64,000 nucleotides of DNA from JBBQNR01 sp963774075 (GTDB lineage: Bacteria; Actinomycetota; Thermoleophilia; Solirubrobacterales; JBBDJG01). The stretch is from the NCBI GenBank assembly GCA_963774075.1, contig CAVZDP010000006.1:42134-106133 (forward strand), written 5' to 3'. The notes beneath the pieces were generated by a model. The model saw only the letters and a program-made list of their open reading frames with translations. It had not been told where the DNA came from and ran no database searches. A program made the translations under genes and the position numbers. Below, piece by piece: positions 20,597 through 28,310 of this stretch (position 1 is its first letter; each line of letters begins with the position of its first letter).

Positions 20597-21118
20597 ATGC
20601 CGGAGACACCGCCCGACCGCATCCGACCGCGATCGCTCGCCGACTACCTGGAGGTGATGACGAAGGCGGTCTTCCAGGCGGGCATGAGCTGGCAGATCGT
20701 CGAGTCCAAGTGGGAGGGATTCCAGCGCGCGTTCCACGGCTTCGACCCGGAACGCGTCGCGAAGCTGAAGCCGCGCGAGATCGAGAAGATCTGCGCCGAC
20801 CCCCGGATCATCCGCAACCAGAACAAGGTGCTTGCCACCGTGGACAACGCGGACACGATGGTCTCGCTCGACAAGGAGCACGGAGGGTTCCGCAAGTACC
20901 TGCGCTCCCACGGTGACTTCTGGGAGACGGCCGCCGACCTCAAGCGCGAGTTTCGCTTCATGGGCGACTTCGGTGCGTACTACTTCCTCTACGTGGTCGG
21001 CGAGAAGGTGCCTCCGCACGACGAGTGGCGCGCCGCACAGTCCCAGAAGGGGCGCGGCAAGCGCAGCGGCGCCGGCAAGAAGAGCGTCGCCGCCGGCGGC
21101 GCTAGTCGTGCTCGGTGA
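20597..21118 (+). CDS. DNA-3-methyladenine glycosylase I (Tag)-like protein lacking the zinc ligands
   Basis: 173 aa. Matches the Tag helix-hairpin-helix core: YLEVMTKAVFQAGMSW, then FHGFDPERVAKLKPREIEKI, then DPRIIRNQNKV. Typical Tag proteins start with an R-C-x-W motif and end with an H-x-x-x-C pair that bind a structural zinc. Neither is visible here, and the C-terminus is a Lys/Arg/Gly tail. It may be a diverged alkylbase glycosylase or a Tag-superfamily DNA-binding protein. The last 17 nt overlap the convergent UBP zinc-finger gene. Confidence 0.7.
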   Translation: MPETPPDRIRPRSLADYLEVMTKAVFQAGMSWQIVESKWEGFQRAFHGFDPERVAKLKPREIEKICADPRIIRNQNKVLATVDNADTMVSLDKEHGGFRKYLRSHGDFWETAADLKREFRFMGDFGAYYFLYVVGEKVPPHDEWRAAQSQKGRGKRSGAGKKSVAAGGASRAR

Positions 21119-21401
21119 CCTCGACGGGCAGCCCGTCGACTACGAACGCGACCTCGTCCGAGTAGCACCAGGCCCAATCTTCGCCGGGCTCGAACGAGAG
21201 CACGATCGGGTGTCCGTGCTCTCGCGCGTGGCGACTCGCGTGCCGGTTGGGCGACGAGTCGCAGCAGCCGACCCTGCCGCAGGTCATACACAGACGCAGG
21301 TGCATCCACGTGCCGCCGGTCTCGAGGCAATCGCTGCAGCCACTGGTGCTACTCGGGGTGACCGGTTGGATCTGGTCCAGATGCCCGCAAATCTCCGCCA
21401 T
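21102..21401 (-). CDS. UBP-type zinc-finger protein
   Basis: 99 aa from ATG 21401 (the frame continues upstream without a good start). The pattern CGHL ... CSDC ... W.HLRLCMTCGRVGCCDSS ... H.REHGHPIVLSF ... WCY matches the Zn-finger in ubiquitin hydrolases (ZnF-UBP/BUZ). It is found as a small stand-alone protein in many actinobacteria; its bacterial function is unknown. About eight Cys plus His residues can bind two or three zincs. It is convergent with, and overlaps, the Tag-like gene by 17 nt. Confidence 0.85.
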   Translation of the reverse strand: MAEICGHLDQIQPVTPSSTSGCSDCLETGGTWMHLRLCMTCGRVGCCDSSPNRHASRHAREHGHPIVLSFEPGEDWAWCYSDEVAFVVDGLPVEVTEHD

Positions 21402-21492
21402 CGCGGCCTGGGATTGTGACAGGGTGCCGTCGGCGGCCTCCTCTGAAAGACTTGTAGTCCTCAACAGGCCGGACACCTACAGGGGGGCAGCG

Positions 21493-22197
21493 GTGGCTGA
21501 AAGGTGGTTCTCGCAAGAGGAGCTCGAGCAGATGTCGCGGCCGACGATGGACCGCGCGATCGAGGCGATCGAGAGCGGTGACCTAGAAACCGCGAAGGCG
21601 CTCTGCGAGGAGATGAAGCACGAGTGGCGACTGCTGCACGACCTGATGGTGGGCGGCATGGGTGGCCTCATCAGCTTCATCCAGGAGCGCATGGGCGACG
21701 ATGGCGTGGCCGCGGCCTGGGCCTCGAGCAACGAGCGGGGCTGGCAGCCCCACGTGCGCGCTATCGCGCGCCAGGATCGCAAGGAGATCGTCCGCAGGCT
21801 CGCGGCGAACTGGCGCGCGCACTCGTGCAGCGGAACTGGACCGCACCCTGGCGCATTCACGATCACCGAGGACGAAGAGAAGTTCACGTTCGCCATGAAC
21901 CCGTGCGGGTCGGGGCAGCGACTGTGGCGGATGGGCGCGTACGAGGGGCCCAACGGGCTGGGCAAGACCGAGAAGGCGCACGATTGGAGTTACGGCCGCG
22001 AGGGCTTCCCCCTCTACTGCACCCACTGCTCCTTCATGAACGAGATCCAGCCGTTGCGCTGGATCGGTTACCCCCTCTACCCCAGCGACCCACCCGAGGA
22101 CTTCGACCACGATCCCTGCACTTGGTACTGGTACAAGAACCCGGCGGACATACCGGCCCGCCACTTCGAGCGCTACGGCGAGCCCCCGCCGGGCTGA
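21493..22197 (+). CDS. Uncharacterised soluble protein with conserved-looking cysteines
   Basis: 234 aa from GTG 21493, preceded by a strong AGGGGGG; the frame is open to 21247 but that part is antisense to the UBP gene. Residues 1-~80 are helical and acidic. The second half is rich in Cys, Trp, Tyr, Pro and Gly: CSGTGPHPG, NPCGSGQRLW, YCTHCSF (CxxC) and DHDPCTWYWYKNP. Such spacing suggests a metal or Fe-S site, but I do not recognise the family. There is no signal peptide. It lies 14 nt from the convergent SDR gene. Confidence 0.6.
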   Translation: MAERWFSQEELEQMSRPTMDRAIEAIESGDLETAKALCEEMKHEWRLLHDLMVGGMGGLISFIQERMGDDGVAAAWASSNERGWQPHVRAIARQDRKEIVRRLAANWRAHSCSGTGPHPGAFTITEDEEKFTFAMNPCGSGQRLWRMGAYEGPNGLGKTEKAHDWSYGREGFPLYCTHCSFMNEIQPLRWIGYPLYPSDPPEDFDHDPCTWYWYKNPADIPARHFERYGEPPPG

Positions 22198-22211
22198 GCC
22201 TCTGGACGGGT

Positions 22212-22892
22212 TCAGCGCTCGCTCGTGAGCGACAACGTGTTGAGCGATCCGCCTCCGTCGATCCCGATCGCCTGACCGGTTATGTAGGCCGCCTCATCCG
22301 AAGCGAGGAAGGCGACGAGCGCCGCCACCTCCTCGGGGGTCGCCATCCGGCCAGAGGGCAGCGCGCTCTTCCAGCGATCCAGCACCGCCTCGGGCATGGC
22401 GAGAACGTTCTCCGTCGCCACGAGTCCGGGCAACACCGCATTGGCCGTGATGCCCCGGGCGGCGCCCTCGGCAGCGATCGTCCGGATCATCCCGAGCAGG
22501 CCCGCCTTCGATGCCGAGTACGCCACCTGTCCCGGCAGCCCGGTGACAGCGGCCATGCTCGAGATCGCGACCACGCGGCCGAAGGACCGCTCGCGCATGC
22601 CGGCGAGACACGCCCGCACGACGCGGAACGCGCCGGTCAGGTTCACGTCGATGTCACGGCGCCACTGCTCCTCGCTCATGCTGTGGGCAGGTGCGATCGT
22701 GTCGGTGATCGCGGCGTTTGAGACGCAGACGTCGATCCGCCCGAGGTCGGGGAGTGGGTCCGCCGTCAGGTCGAGCTGGAACGTGCACCCCGGCTCCCGG
22801 TCGAGCGTCGCCACCTCGAAGCCGTCCGCGGCGAGGCGCTTCGCGATCGCGGCGCCGATGCCACGCCGCGCACCCGTGACGAGCGCCACCAC
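22212..22892 (-). CDS. Short-chain dehydrogenase/reductase (SDR family)
   Basis: 226 aa from a GTG at 22892. Rossmann nucleotide motif TGARRGIG (residues 6-13), NAA at ~62 (CVSNAAI), catalytic Ser in VVAISSMAAV, the Y-x-x-x-K pair in VAYSASKAG and a C-terminal GIDGG. This is a classical NAD(P)(H) SDR of the FabG type, shorter than usual because the segment after the first strand is compact. It lies 3 nt downstream of an enoyl-CoA hydratase and an acyl-CoA dehydrogenase, so it may act as a 3-hydroxyacyl-CoA or alcohol dehydrogenase in the same catabolic route. Confidence 0.9.
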   Translation of the reverse strand: MVALVTGARRGIGAAIAKRLAADGFEVATLDREPGCTFQLDLTADPLPDLGRIDVCVSNAAITDTIAPAHSMSEEQWRRDIDVNLTGAFRVVRACLAGMRERSFGRVVAISSMAAVTGLPGQVAYSASKAGLLGMIRTIAAEGAARGITANAVLPGLVATENVLAMPEAVLDRWKSALPSGRMATPEEVAALVAFLASDEAAYITGQAIGIDGGGSLNTLSLTSER

Positions 22893-22895
22893 CAG

Positions 22896-23699
22896 CTACA
22901 GCGGCGTCTTGTGCTCGCCCGCTCGCCCGGCGTCGCTCTTTTCGTAGAAGCGCGCGAGGAGGCCGAGCGTCTCCTGAGGGTCGGGTGCTGAGTACGCGTT
23001 CAGCGCCTCGATCCTGAGCTGGTCGTCGAGCGGGCGCCCGATGACGTCGAGGATCGTCTCCTTGGCGGAGCGGACGGCGACCTGGCTGTTGCGAAGGATC
23101 TGGCGCGCGACGAGCTCCGCCTCGGCCATCAGGCGATCGTGCGGGACCACGCGCGAGACAAGGTTGCACTGGAGCGCTCGCTGCGCGTCGATCGGCTCGG
23201 CGGTGAGGAGCATCTCGAGTGCGACGCCCGCCCCGCAGGTGTTGACCAGCCGCACGATGCCGCCGTCACCGTGGTGATAGCCGCGCCGAGCTTCGAAGGA
23301 CCCGAACATGGCTCGCTCCGATGCGATGCGGATGTCACAGGCGAGCGCCGTTTCGAGCCCGCCGGCCAACGCCCAACCGTTGACGGCCGCGATCACGGGC
23401 TTCGGGATGCGGTGCAACCCACGCGTCAGCCCCCCGAGGCCGGTGGCGACGTTGTCCTTCACCTGGCGCGGCGTCGCCTCCATCCAGGGCGGGATGTATG
23501 TCTTGAGGTCCGCCCCCGCGCTGAATGCCTCTCCGGCGCCGGTCAAGATCGCGACGTCGACGGAGTCGTCGTCGCGGAAGTCCTCCCACGTGCGCCACAA
23601 CAGCTCGTGGGTGTCCTGGTCGATGGCGTTGCGGGCTTCGGGACGGTTGAGCGTGACGTACGCGATGCGATCGCGCTTCTCGTACAGAACCTTCGCCAT
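22896..23699 (-). CDS. Enoyl-CoA hydratase/isomerase family protein
   Basis: 267 aa from ATG 23699. Crotonase fold: VTLNRPEARNAID near 16-28, the oxyanion-hole segment GEAFSAGADLKTY (~55-67), and the second one AVNGWALAGGLETALACD (~100-117). It probably hydrates an enoyl-CoA double bond; the Glu residues expected around the second loop need an alignment. It is the middle gene of an acyl-CoA dehydrogenase / hydratase / SDR operon, with gaps of 11 and 3 nt. Confidence 0.9.
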   Translation of the reverse strand: MAKVLYEKRDRIAYVTLNRPEARNAIDQDTHELLWRTWEDFRDDDSVDVAILTGAGEAFSAGADLKTYIPPWMEATPRQVKDNVATGLGGLTRGLHRIPKPVIAAVNGWALAGGLETALACDIRIASERAMFGSFEARRGYHHGDGGIVRLVNTCGAGVALEMLLTAEPIDAQRALQCNLVSRVVPHDRLMAEAELVARQILRNSQVAVRSAKETILDVIGRPLDDQLRIEALNAYSAPDPQETLGLLARFYEKSDAGRAGEHKTPL

Positions 23700-23710
23700 C
23701 GCCGCGGCGC

Positions 23711-24940
23711 TCAGCCGGCCGCGACCGGCTCGGCGGGCTGGTAGCGGGCCAGCTCGCGGCGGGCGATCGAGAGCTTGTGCACCTCGTCCGGCCCGTCGGC
23801 GATCTGAAGCGTGCGCGCCGCCGCGTACATCGACGCGAGCGGGAAGTCGTCGCTCACGCCGCCCCCGCCGTGCACCTGAATGGCCCTGTCTATGACCCGT
23901 ACCGCGACATCCGGCGCGGCAACCTTGATCGCCGAGATCTCGATCCGGGCGCCCTTGCTGCCGACCGTGTCCATCAGCCACGCGGTCTTGAGGACCAGGA
24001 GGCGCACCTGCTCGATGGCGACTCGCGACTCGGCGATCCAGTTGCGCACGACGCCCTGGCGCGCGAGCGCCTTGCCGAAGGGGTGGCGCGTGTGCGCGCG
24101 CTCGCACATCAGGTCGAAGGCGCGCTCGGCCATGCCTATCGCCCGCATGCAGTGGTGGATCCTCCCGGGACCGAGGCGCGACTGGGCGATCGCGAAGCCG
24201 GCGCCCTCCTCGCCGAGCAGGTTCTCCACCGGCAGGCGGACATCTTCGAACAGCACCTCGCAGTGGCCGCCGTGGCCCTGGTCGTAGCCGAAGACGGGCA
24301 GCGTGCGCAAGATCCTCACGCCCAGTGCGTCCAGCGGCACCAGGATCATGCCGTGGCGCTTGTGCATCTCCGCCTCCGGGTCGGTCACGCCCATGAAGAT
24401 CGCGACCTTGCAGCGCTCGGAAGCCGCGCCGCTCGTCCACCACTTGTGGCCGTTCACGACGTAGCTGTCGCCGTCGCGCTCGATCCGCCCCTGCATGTTC
24501 GTGGCATCCGAGCTCGCGACCTCCGGCTCGGTCATCGCGAAGGAGGAGCGGATCTCGCCCGCGAGCAGTGGCTCGAGCCACTGCTCCTGCTGCTCGGGCG
24601 TTCCGAACGCGGCCAGGATCTCCATGTTGCCGGTGTCGGGTGCGGCGCAGTTGAGGGCTTCGGGGGCGATGTGGCTGCGACCCGTGATCTCGGCCAGCGG
24701 CGCGTATTCGAGGTTGGTGAGCCCGGCCCCGAAACGCTCGTCCGGCAGGAAGAGGTTCCACAGACCCCGTCCCAGAGCCTCTTTCTTGAGCTCCTCCATC
24801 ACCGGCGGGTGAAAGTACGGGTCGCCGGAGTCCTTGACCTGCTGGTACCAGACGGGCTCCGCCGGGTACACGTGGCGGTCCATGAAGTCGAGCAGGGTCT
24901 CCTGCAGCTCCTTCGTCTTCTCGCTCGGCTCGAAGTCCAA
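23711..24940 (-). CDS. Acyl-CoA dehydrogenase
   Basis: 409 aa. Standard three-domain flavoprotein: an N-terminal helical domain (MDFEPSEKTKELQETLLDFM), a middle beta domain with SFAMTEPEVASSDATN (FAD/acyl-CoA contacts) and KWWTSGA, and a C-terminal helical domain with HPFGKALARQGVV and IQVHGGGGVSDDFPLA. It oxidises an acyl-CoA to the enoyl-CoA, passing electrons to ETF. It heads the three-gene operon. The length and features resemble medium/long-chain or caiA-like members found in fatty-acid or steroid breakdown clusters; the chain specificity cannot be told. Confidence 0.93.
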   Translation of the reverse strand: MDFEPSEKTKELQETLLDFMDRHVYPAEPVWYQQVKDSGDPYFHPPVMEELKKEALGRGLWNLFLPDERFGAGLTNLEYAPLAEITGRSHIAPEALNCAAPDTGNMEILAAFGTPEQQEQWLEPLLAGEIRSSFAMTEPEVASSDATNMQGRIERDGDSYVVNGHKWWTSGAASERCKVAIFMGVTDPEAEMHKRHGMILVPLDALGVRILRTLPVFGYDQGHGGHCEVLFEDVRLPVENLLGEEGAGFAIAQSRLGPGRIHHCMRAIGMAERAFDLMCERAHTRHPFGKALARQGVVRNWIAESRVAIEQVRLLVLKTAWLMDTVGSKGARIEISAIKVAAPDVAVRVIDRAIQVHGGGGVSDDFPLASMYAAARTLQIADGPDEVHKLSIARRELARYQPAEPVAAG

Positions 24941-25063
24941 CTCAACCTCCTAATTCCCGCTGCCGGTCGGCCGCAGGCTATCGCAGCCCCTTGCGAAGGC
25001 TTGCCGGCGAGCCGCGATCCGGCGCCTTTCCTGATTCTCGATCGTCTTTGACAGAATTGAGGC

Positions 25064-25519
25064 GTGCGCGTCTCTGCCAAAGCCGACTACGCGGTGAGGG
25101 CAACGGTGGAGCTCGCCGTCGCGGGCGAGGGACCCGTCAAGGGCGAGCGTCTCTCGCAGGCCCAGGACATCCCGCTCAAGTTCCTGGAGAACATCCTCGG
25201 CGAGCTGAAGCACGCGGGGCTGGTTCGCAGCCAGCGAGGCGCAGAGGGCGGCTACTGGCTCGGACGCCCGCCGGAGGAGATCAGCATCGCCGATGTGATT
25301 CGCGCCGTCGAGGGCCCGCTCGCCAGCGTACGCGGCGAGTCTCCGGAGGCGCTGTCGTTCTCCGGCTCCGCGCAGCCGCTCGGGACGCTGTGGATCGCGG
25401 TGAGAGCGAATCTGCGCCAGGTGCTGGAGAACGTGACGATCGCCGACGTTGCCGCCGGCGAGCTTCCCGACGTGATCGAGGAGATCGCGAAGGACCCCGA
25501 GGCGTGGCTAACGCACTAG
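25064..25519 (+). CDS. Rrf2-family transcriptional regulator without cysteines (CymR-like)
   Basis: 151 aa from GTG 25064. The winged helix begins VSAKADYAVRATVELA, with recognition region PLKFLENILGELKHAGLVRSQ and the wing RGAEGGYWL, typical of Rrf2. There is no cysteine anywhere, so it cannot carry the 2Fe-2S cluster of IscR/NsrR. This makes it CymR-like, a class that senses cysteine status through O-acetylserine sulfhydrylase. It is convergent with a complete sulfate importer operon, supporting control of sulfur uptake. The target sites are unknown. Confidence 0.88.
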   Translation: MRVSAKADYAVRATVELAVAGEGPVKGERLSQAQDIPLKFLENILGELKHAGLVRSQRGAEGGYWLGRPPEEISIADVIRAVEGPLASVRGESPEALSFSGSAQPLGTLWIAVRANLRQVLENVTIADVAAGELPDVIEEIAKDPEAWLTH

Positions 25520-25591
25520 ACGATTGATTCCAAACTCCCCGTACCCCTGGCTGACGCTGCAAACCTTCGCTGGATCGTCGTCCTCGGGCTC

Positions 25592-25613
25592 ACCCATGCA
25601 GACCTGCATGGGT
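25592..25613. terminator. Perfect inverted repeat between convergent rrf2 and cysA genes
   Basis: ACCCATGCAG and CTGCATGGGT form a perfect 10-bp stem with a 2-nt loop in the 170-bp gap between the two convergent genes. No T-tract follows on either strand. Its location favours a bidirectional terminator; an operator for a dimeric regulator is possible. Confidence 0.45.
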
Positions 25614-25689
25614 TTCGCCCTGCGTCCTTGCCCAGCTCGGTTTTCGCGCCCTCAGGGGCACGCGGATTCGGAATCAACCGTCCAGTGGT

Positions 25690-26655
25690 CTAGCCGCCGG
25701 CCTCGTCGAAGACCCGCGACCGGGCGGGCCGCACGAAGACGATCTGGCGCGGCTCGAGCTCCAGCTGCTCTGCCGCCTCGCGAGTCACCTGAGCCCAGGC
25801 GTGCTCTCCATTTGGAAGCACGAACTCGACTCTGACCTCGAAGCCGAGGTGCACGATGCGCTCGATCATCGCCTCCTCGGTCGTCCCGTTCGACTCGAGC
25901 ATGAGCTCGAAGTCGTGCGGGCGGATGAACTGGTCTCCGAGCCGGTTGACGGGCCCGACGAAGCTCATCACGAACTCGTTGCTCGGATGTTCGTAGAGGT
26001 CGCGTGCTCCGCCCACCTGCTCGATACCACCGTCGTTCATCACGACGATCTGCTCGGCGATCTCCATCGCCTCCTCCTGGTCGTGCGTCACGAAGATAGT
26101 GGTCACGTGAACCTCGTCGTGCAGTCGCCGCAGCCACAGCCGCAGGTCCTGCCGCACGCGTGCGTCGAGGGCGCCGAACGGCTCGTCCAGCAGCAGCACC
26201 TTGGGCTCCACCGCTAGCGCGCGAGCAAGCGCCATGCGCTGCCTTTGACCGCCCGACAGTTGAGCCGGGTAGCGATGGGCGAAGCCGTCCAGGTGCACGA
26301 GCTGGAGCAGCTCCTCCACACGGCGCTTGACCTCTGCCTTCGGACGCTTGCGGATGGTCAGCCCGAAGGCGATGTTGTTCCAGACCGTCATGTGCTTGAA
26401 GGCGGCGTAATGCTGGAACACGAACCCGACACCGCGCTTCTGGGCGGGCAGCGCCGTCGCGTCGGTGCCGGAGATCAGCACGGTGCCGGCATCGGGCTTC
26501 TCCAGCCCCGCGATGATGCGCAGGAGCGTCGACTTCCCGCTCCCGCTCGGCCCCAGGAGAGCGGTGAGCGAACCGTCCGGAACCTCCAGCGACACGTTGT
26601 CGACCGCGACGAAATCTCCGAAGCGCTTCGTCACCTTTTCCACCGTGATTCCCAT
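25690..26655 (-). CDS. cysA: Sulfate/thiosulfate ABC transporter ATP-binding protein
   Basis: 321 aa. Walker A GPSGSGKST (~35-43), signature LSGGQRQRMALARAL (~137), Walker B VLLLDEPFGALD, and the D-loop/H-loop region FVTHDQEEAM. A C-terminal TOBE-like extension (about 235-321) is typical of CysA/PotA-type importers. It powers the CysT-CysW permease in sulfate uptake. It is the last gene of the sbp-cysT-cysW-cysA operon, 18 nt after cysW. Confidence 0.95.
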   Translation of the reverse strand: MGITVEKVTKRFGDFVAVDNVSLEVPDGSLTALLGPSGSGKSTLLRIIAGLEKPDAGTVLISGTDATALPAQKRGVGFVFQHYAAFKHMTVWNNIAFGLTIRKRPKAEVKRRVEELLQLVHLDGFAHRYPAQLSGGQRQRMALARALAVEPKVLLLDEPFGALDARVRQDLRLWLRRLHDEVHVTTIFVTHDQEEAMEIAEQIVVMNDGGIEQVGGARDLYEHPSNEFVMSFVGPVNRLGDQFIRPHDFELMLESNGTTEEAMIERIVHLGFEVRVEFVLPNGEHAWAQVTREAAEQLELEPRQIVFVRPARSRVFDEAGG

Positions 26656-26673
26656 AGTCCCCGCCTCTACTTT

Positions 26674-27489
26674 CTAGTCGGACCGTGCCCGGGACTCCCG
26701 CGCTCCGAACAGGTTCATCGTCAGCAAGGTCGCGATCGCCAGCAGTGCGAGCACGACAGACGCCGCGTACGCTCCGGCGAGGTCGAACTGCTGGAAGCGC
26801 TGCTCCACGAACAGGGTCATCGTCTCCGTCTCTCCCTGAATCTTTCCCGACACCACGCTGACCGCCCCGAACTCGCCGAGCGCTCGCGCCGTGGCGAGCA
26901 CTACTCCGTAGCCGACGCCCCAGCGGATCGCCGGCAGCGTCACGCGCCAGAACGTCTGCCCATCCGACGCTCCAAGCGTCGACGCCGCCTGCTCCTGCTC
27001 CGTGCCGATCTCTCGTAGCACCGGCACGACCTCACGCACGACGAAGGGCAGCGACACGAAGATCGTCGCGAGCGCCATCCCAGGCCACGAGAAGATGACC
27101 TGGACGCCGTTCTCGGCAAACCAACCGAACCAGCCGTCCTGGCCATAGACCAGGATCAGCGCGAGCCCGACCACGACCGGCGAGACGGCGAATGGCAGAT
27201 CGATGGCGGCGTTGATGAAGGACTTGCCTCGAAAGTCGTGGCGGACGAGCATGAGGGCGCAGGCGATGCCGAAAAGGGTGTTGAGCGGCACGGCTATGAC
27301 GACCATGAGAATCGTCAGCCAGAACGCGTTGATCGCCTCCGGCGTGGTGACCGCCTCCCACGCCGGCCCGAACCCGTCCTCGAACGCCCGGTAGCAGACC
27401 AGCCCTACCGGCGCCGCGAGCAGAAGGCCCAGGTACCCGAGCGCCGCGATGCGCAGCCCCAGCCGCGAAGGGCTAGACCTAGGCGTCAT
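26674..27489 (-). CDS. cysW: Sulfate ABC transporter permease CysW
   Basis: 271 aa with six transmembrane helices. The EAA loop is visible as EQEQAASTLGASDGQTFWRVTLP followed by an AI-RWG start of the next helix. The late stretch GEFGAVSVVSGKIQGETETMTLFVE is characteristic of CysW. It pairs with CysT to form the channel. The 5' end overlaps the cysT 3' end by 11 nt, pointing to translational coupling. Confidence 0.93.
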   Translation of the reverse strand: MTPRSSPSRLGLRIAALGYLGLLLAAPVGLVCYRAFEDGFGPAWEAVTTPEAINAFWLTILMVVIAVPLNTLFGIACALMLVRHDFRGKSFINAAIDLPFAVSPVVVGLALILVYGQDGWFGWFAENGVQVIFSWPGMALATIFVSLPFVVREVVPVLREIGTEQEQAASTLGASDGQTFWRVTLPAIRWGVGYGVVLATARALGEFGAVSVVSGKIQGETETMTLFVEQRFQQFDLAGAYAASVVLALLAIATLLTMNLFGARESRARSD

Positions 27490-28267
27490 GCTTCGACCCC
27501 CAGCGTGACACCGCGCTGATTGCGAGCAGCACGACGAACGAAATGGCGAGCAGGACGACGGACACGGCGGCAGCGGTGGTCACGCGGTCGCTCTCGATCT
27601 GAGCAAAGATGAAGACGGAGGCCACTTCGGTCTCGAACGGCAGGTTGCCGGTGATCAGCACGAGCGAGCCGAACTCGCCCACCGAGCGGGCGAAACCGAG
27701 CGCCACGCCGGCCAGAATGGCGGGCAGCAGGTTCGGCATGATGACGCGCCTGAAGGTCGTCAGAGAGCCGGCGCCGAGCGAAGCCGCCGCCTCCTCCATC
27801 TCCCGGTCGAGCTCCAGCAGCACGGGCTGCACGGCACGCACAACGAACGGCAAGGTAACGAACAGAAGCGCAAGCCCGACCGCGATCTTCGAATAGGCGA
27901 CGTCGATTCCGATCGGCCCGCGCGGGCCGTAGAGCGCAAGCAGCGTCAGCCCGGCGACGATCGTTGGCAGGGCGAACGGTAGGTCGATGAGAGAGTTCAC
28001 GATGCCCTTGCCGCGAAAGTCGTCTCGCACGAGCACCCACGCGATCAGCGTGCCGGTCACGGCGTTGATCGCGACCACTACGAGCGAGGCGATCAGCGTG
28101 AGCTTGAGCGCCGCCACCGCCTGCTCTCCGGTGACGGCACGCCAGAAGGCGTCGAGGCCGCCCTCCATGGAGCGCGCGACGACGGCAGCGAGCGGGATCA
28201 GCACGATTACGCTCAAATATGCCGTGGCGATGCCACGGCTGAGTGCCGCGCCCGACGGGCGCGGCAC
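27479..28267 (-). CDS. cysT: Sulfate ABC transporter permease CysT
   Basis: 262 aa with six membrane helices. The EAA motif is LDREMEEAAASLGAGSLTTFRRVIMP, and the CysT hallmark SVGEFGSLVLITGNLPF follows. The annotated GTG at 28267 has no convincing ribosome site and sits inside a perfect stem-loop (28241-28269). Translation may be damped or the true start may be slightly different; a nearby in-frame CTG is the only close alternative upstream. It follows sbp after 43 nt. Confidence 0.92.
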   Translation of the reverse strand: MPRPSGAALSRGIATAYLSVIVLIPLAAVVARSMEGGLDAFWRAVTGEQAVAALKLTLIASLVVVAINAVTGTLIAWVLVRDDFRGKGIVNSLIDLPFALPTIVAGLTLLALYGPRGPIGIDVAYSKIAVGLALLFVTLPFVVRAVQPVLLELDREMEEAAASLGAGSLTTFRRVIMPNLLPAILAGVALGFARSVGEFGSLVLITGNLPFETEVASVFIFAQIESDRVTTAAAVSVVLLAISFVVLLAISAVSRWGSKHDA

Positions 28268-28269
28268 TC
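28241..28269 (-). promoter_or_regulatory. Perfect 13-bp stem-loop covering the cysT start codon
   Basis: GAGTGCCGCGCCC and GGGCGCGGCACTC pair perfectly with a 3-nt loop. The annotated cysT GTG lies inside one arm, and the structure begins ~40 nt after the sbp stop. Stable hairpins between a binding-protein gene and its permeases commonly protect the upstream mRNA and raise binding-protein output; here it would also hide the next start. Functional role inferred. Confidence 0.5.
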
Positions 28270-28310
28270 TGCGGCCCAGGCCGGCAGGCGCCGGCTGGGT
28301 GTAGGCATCA

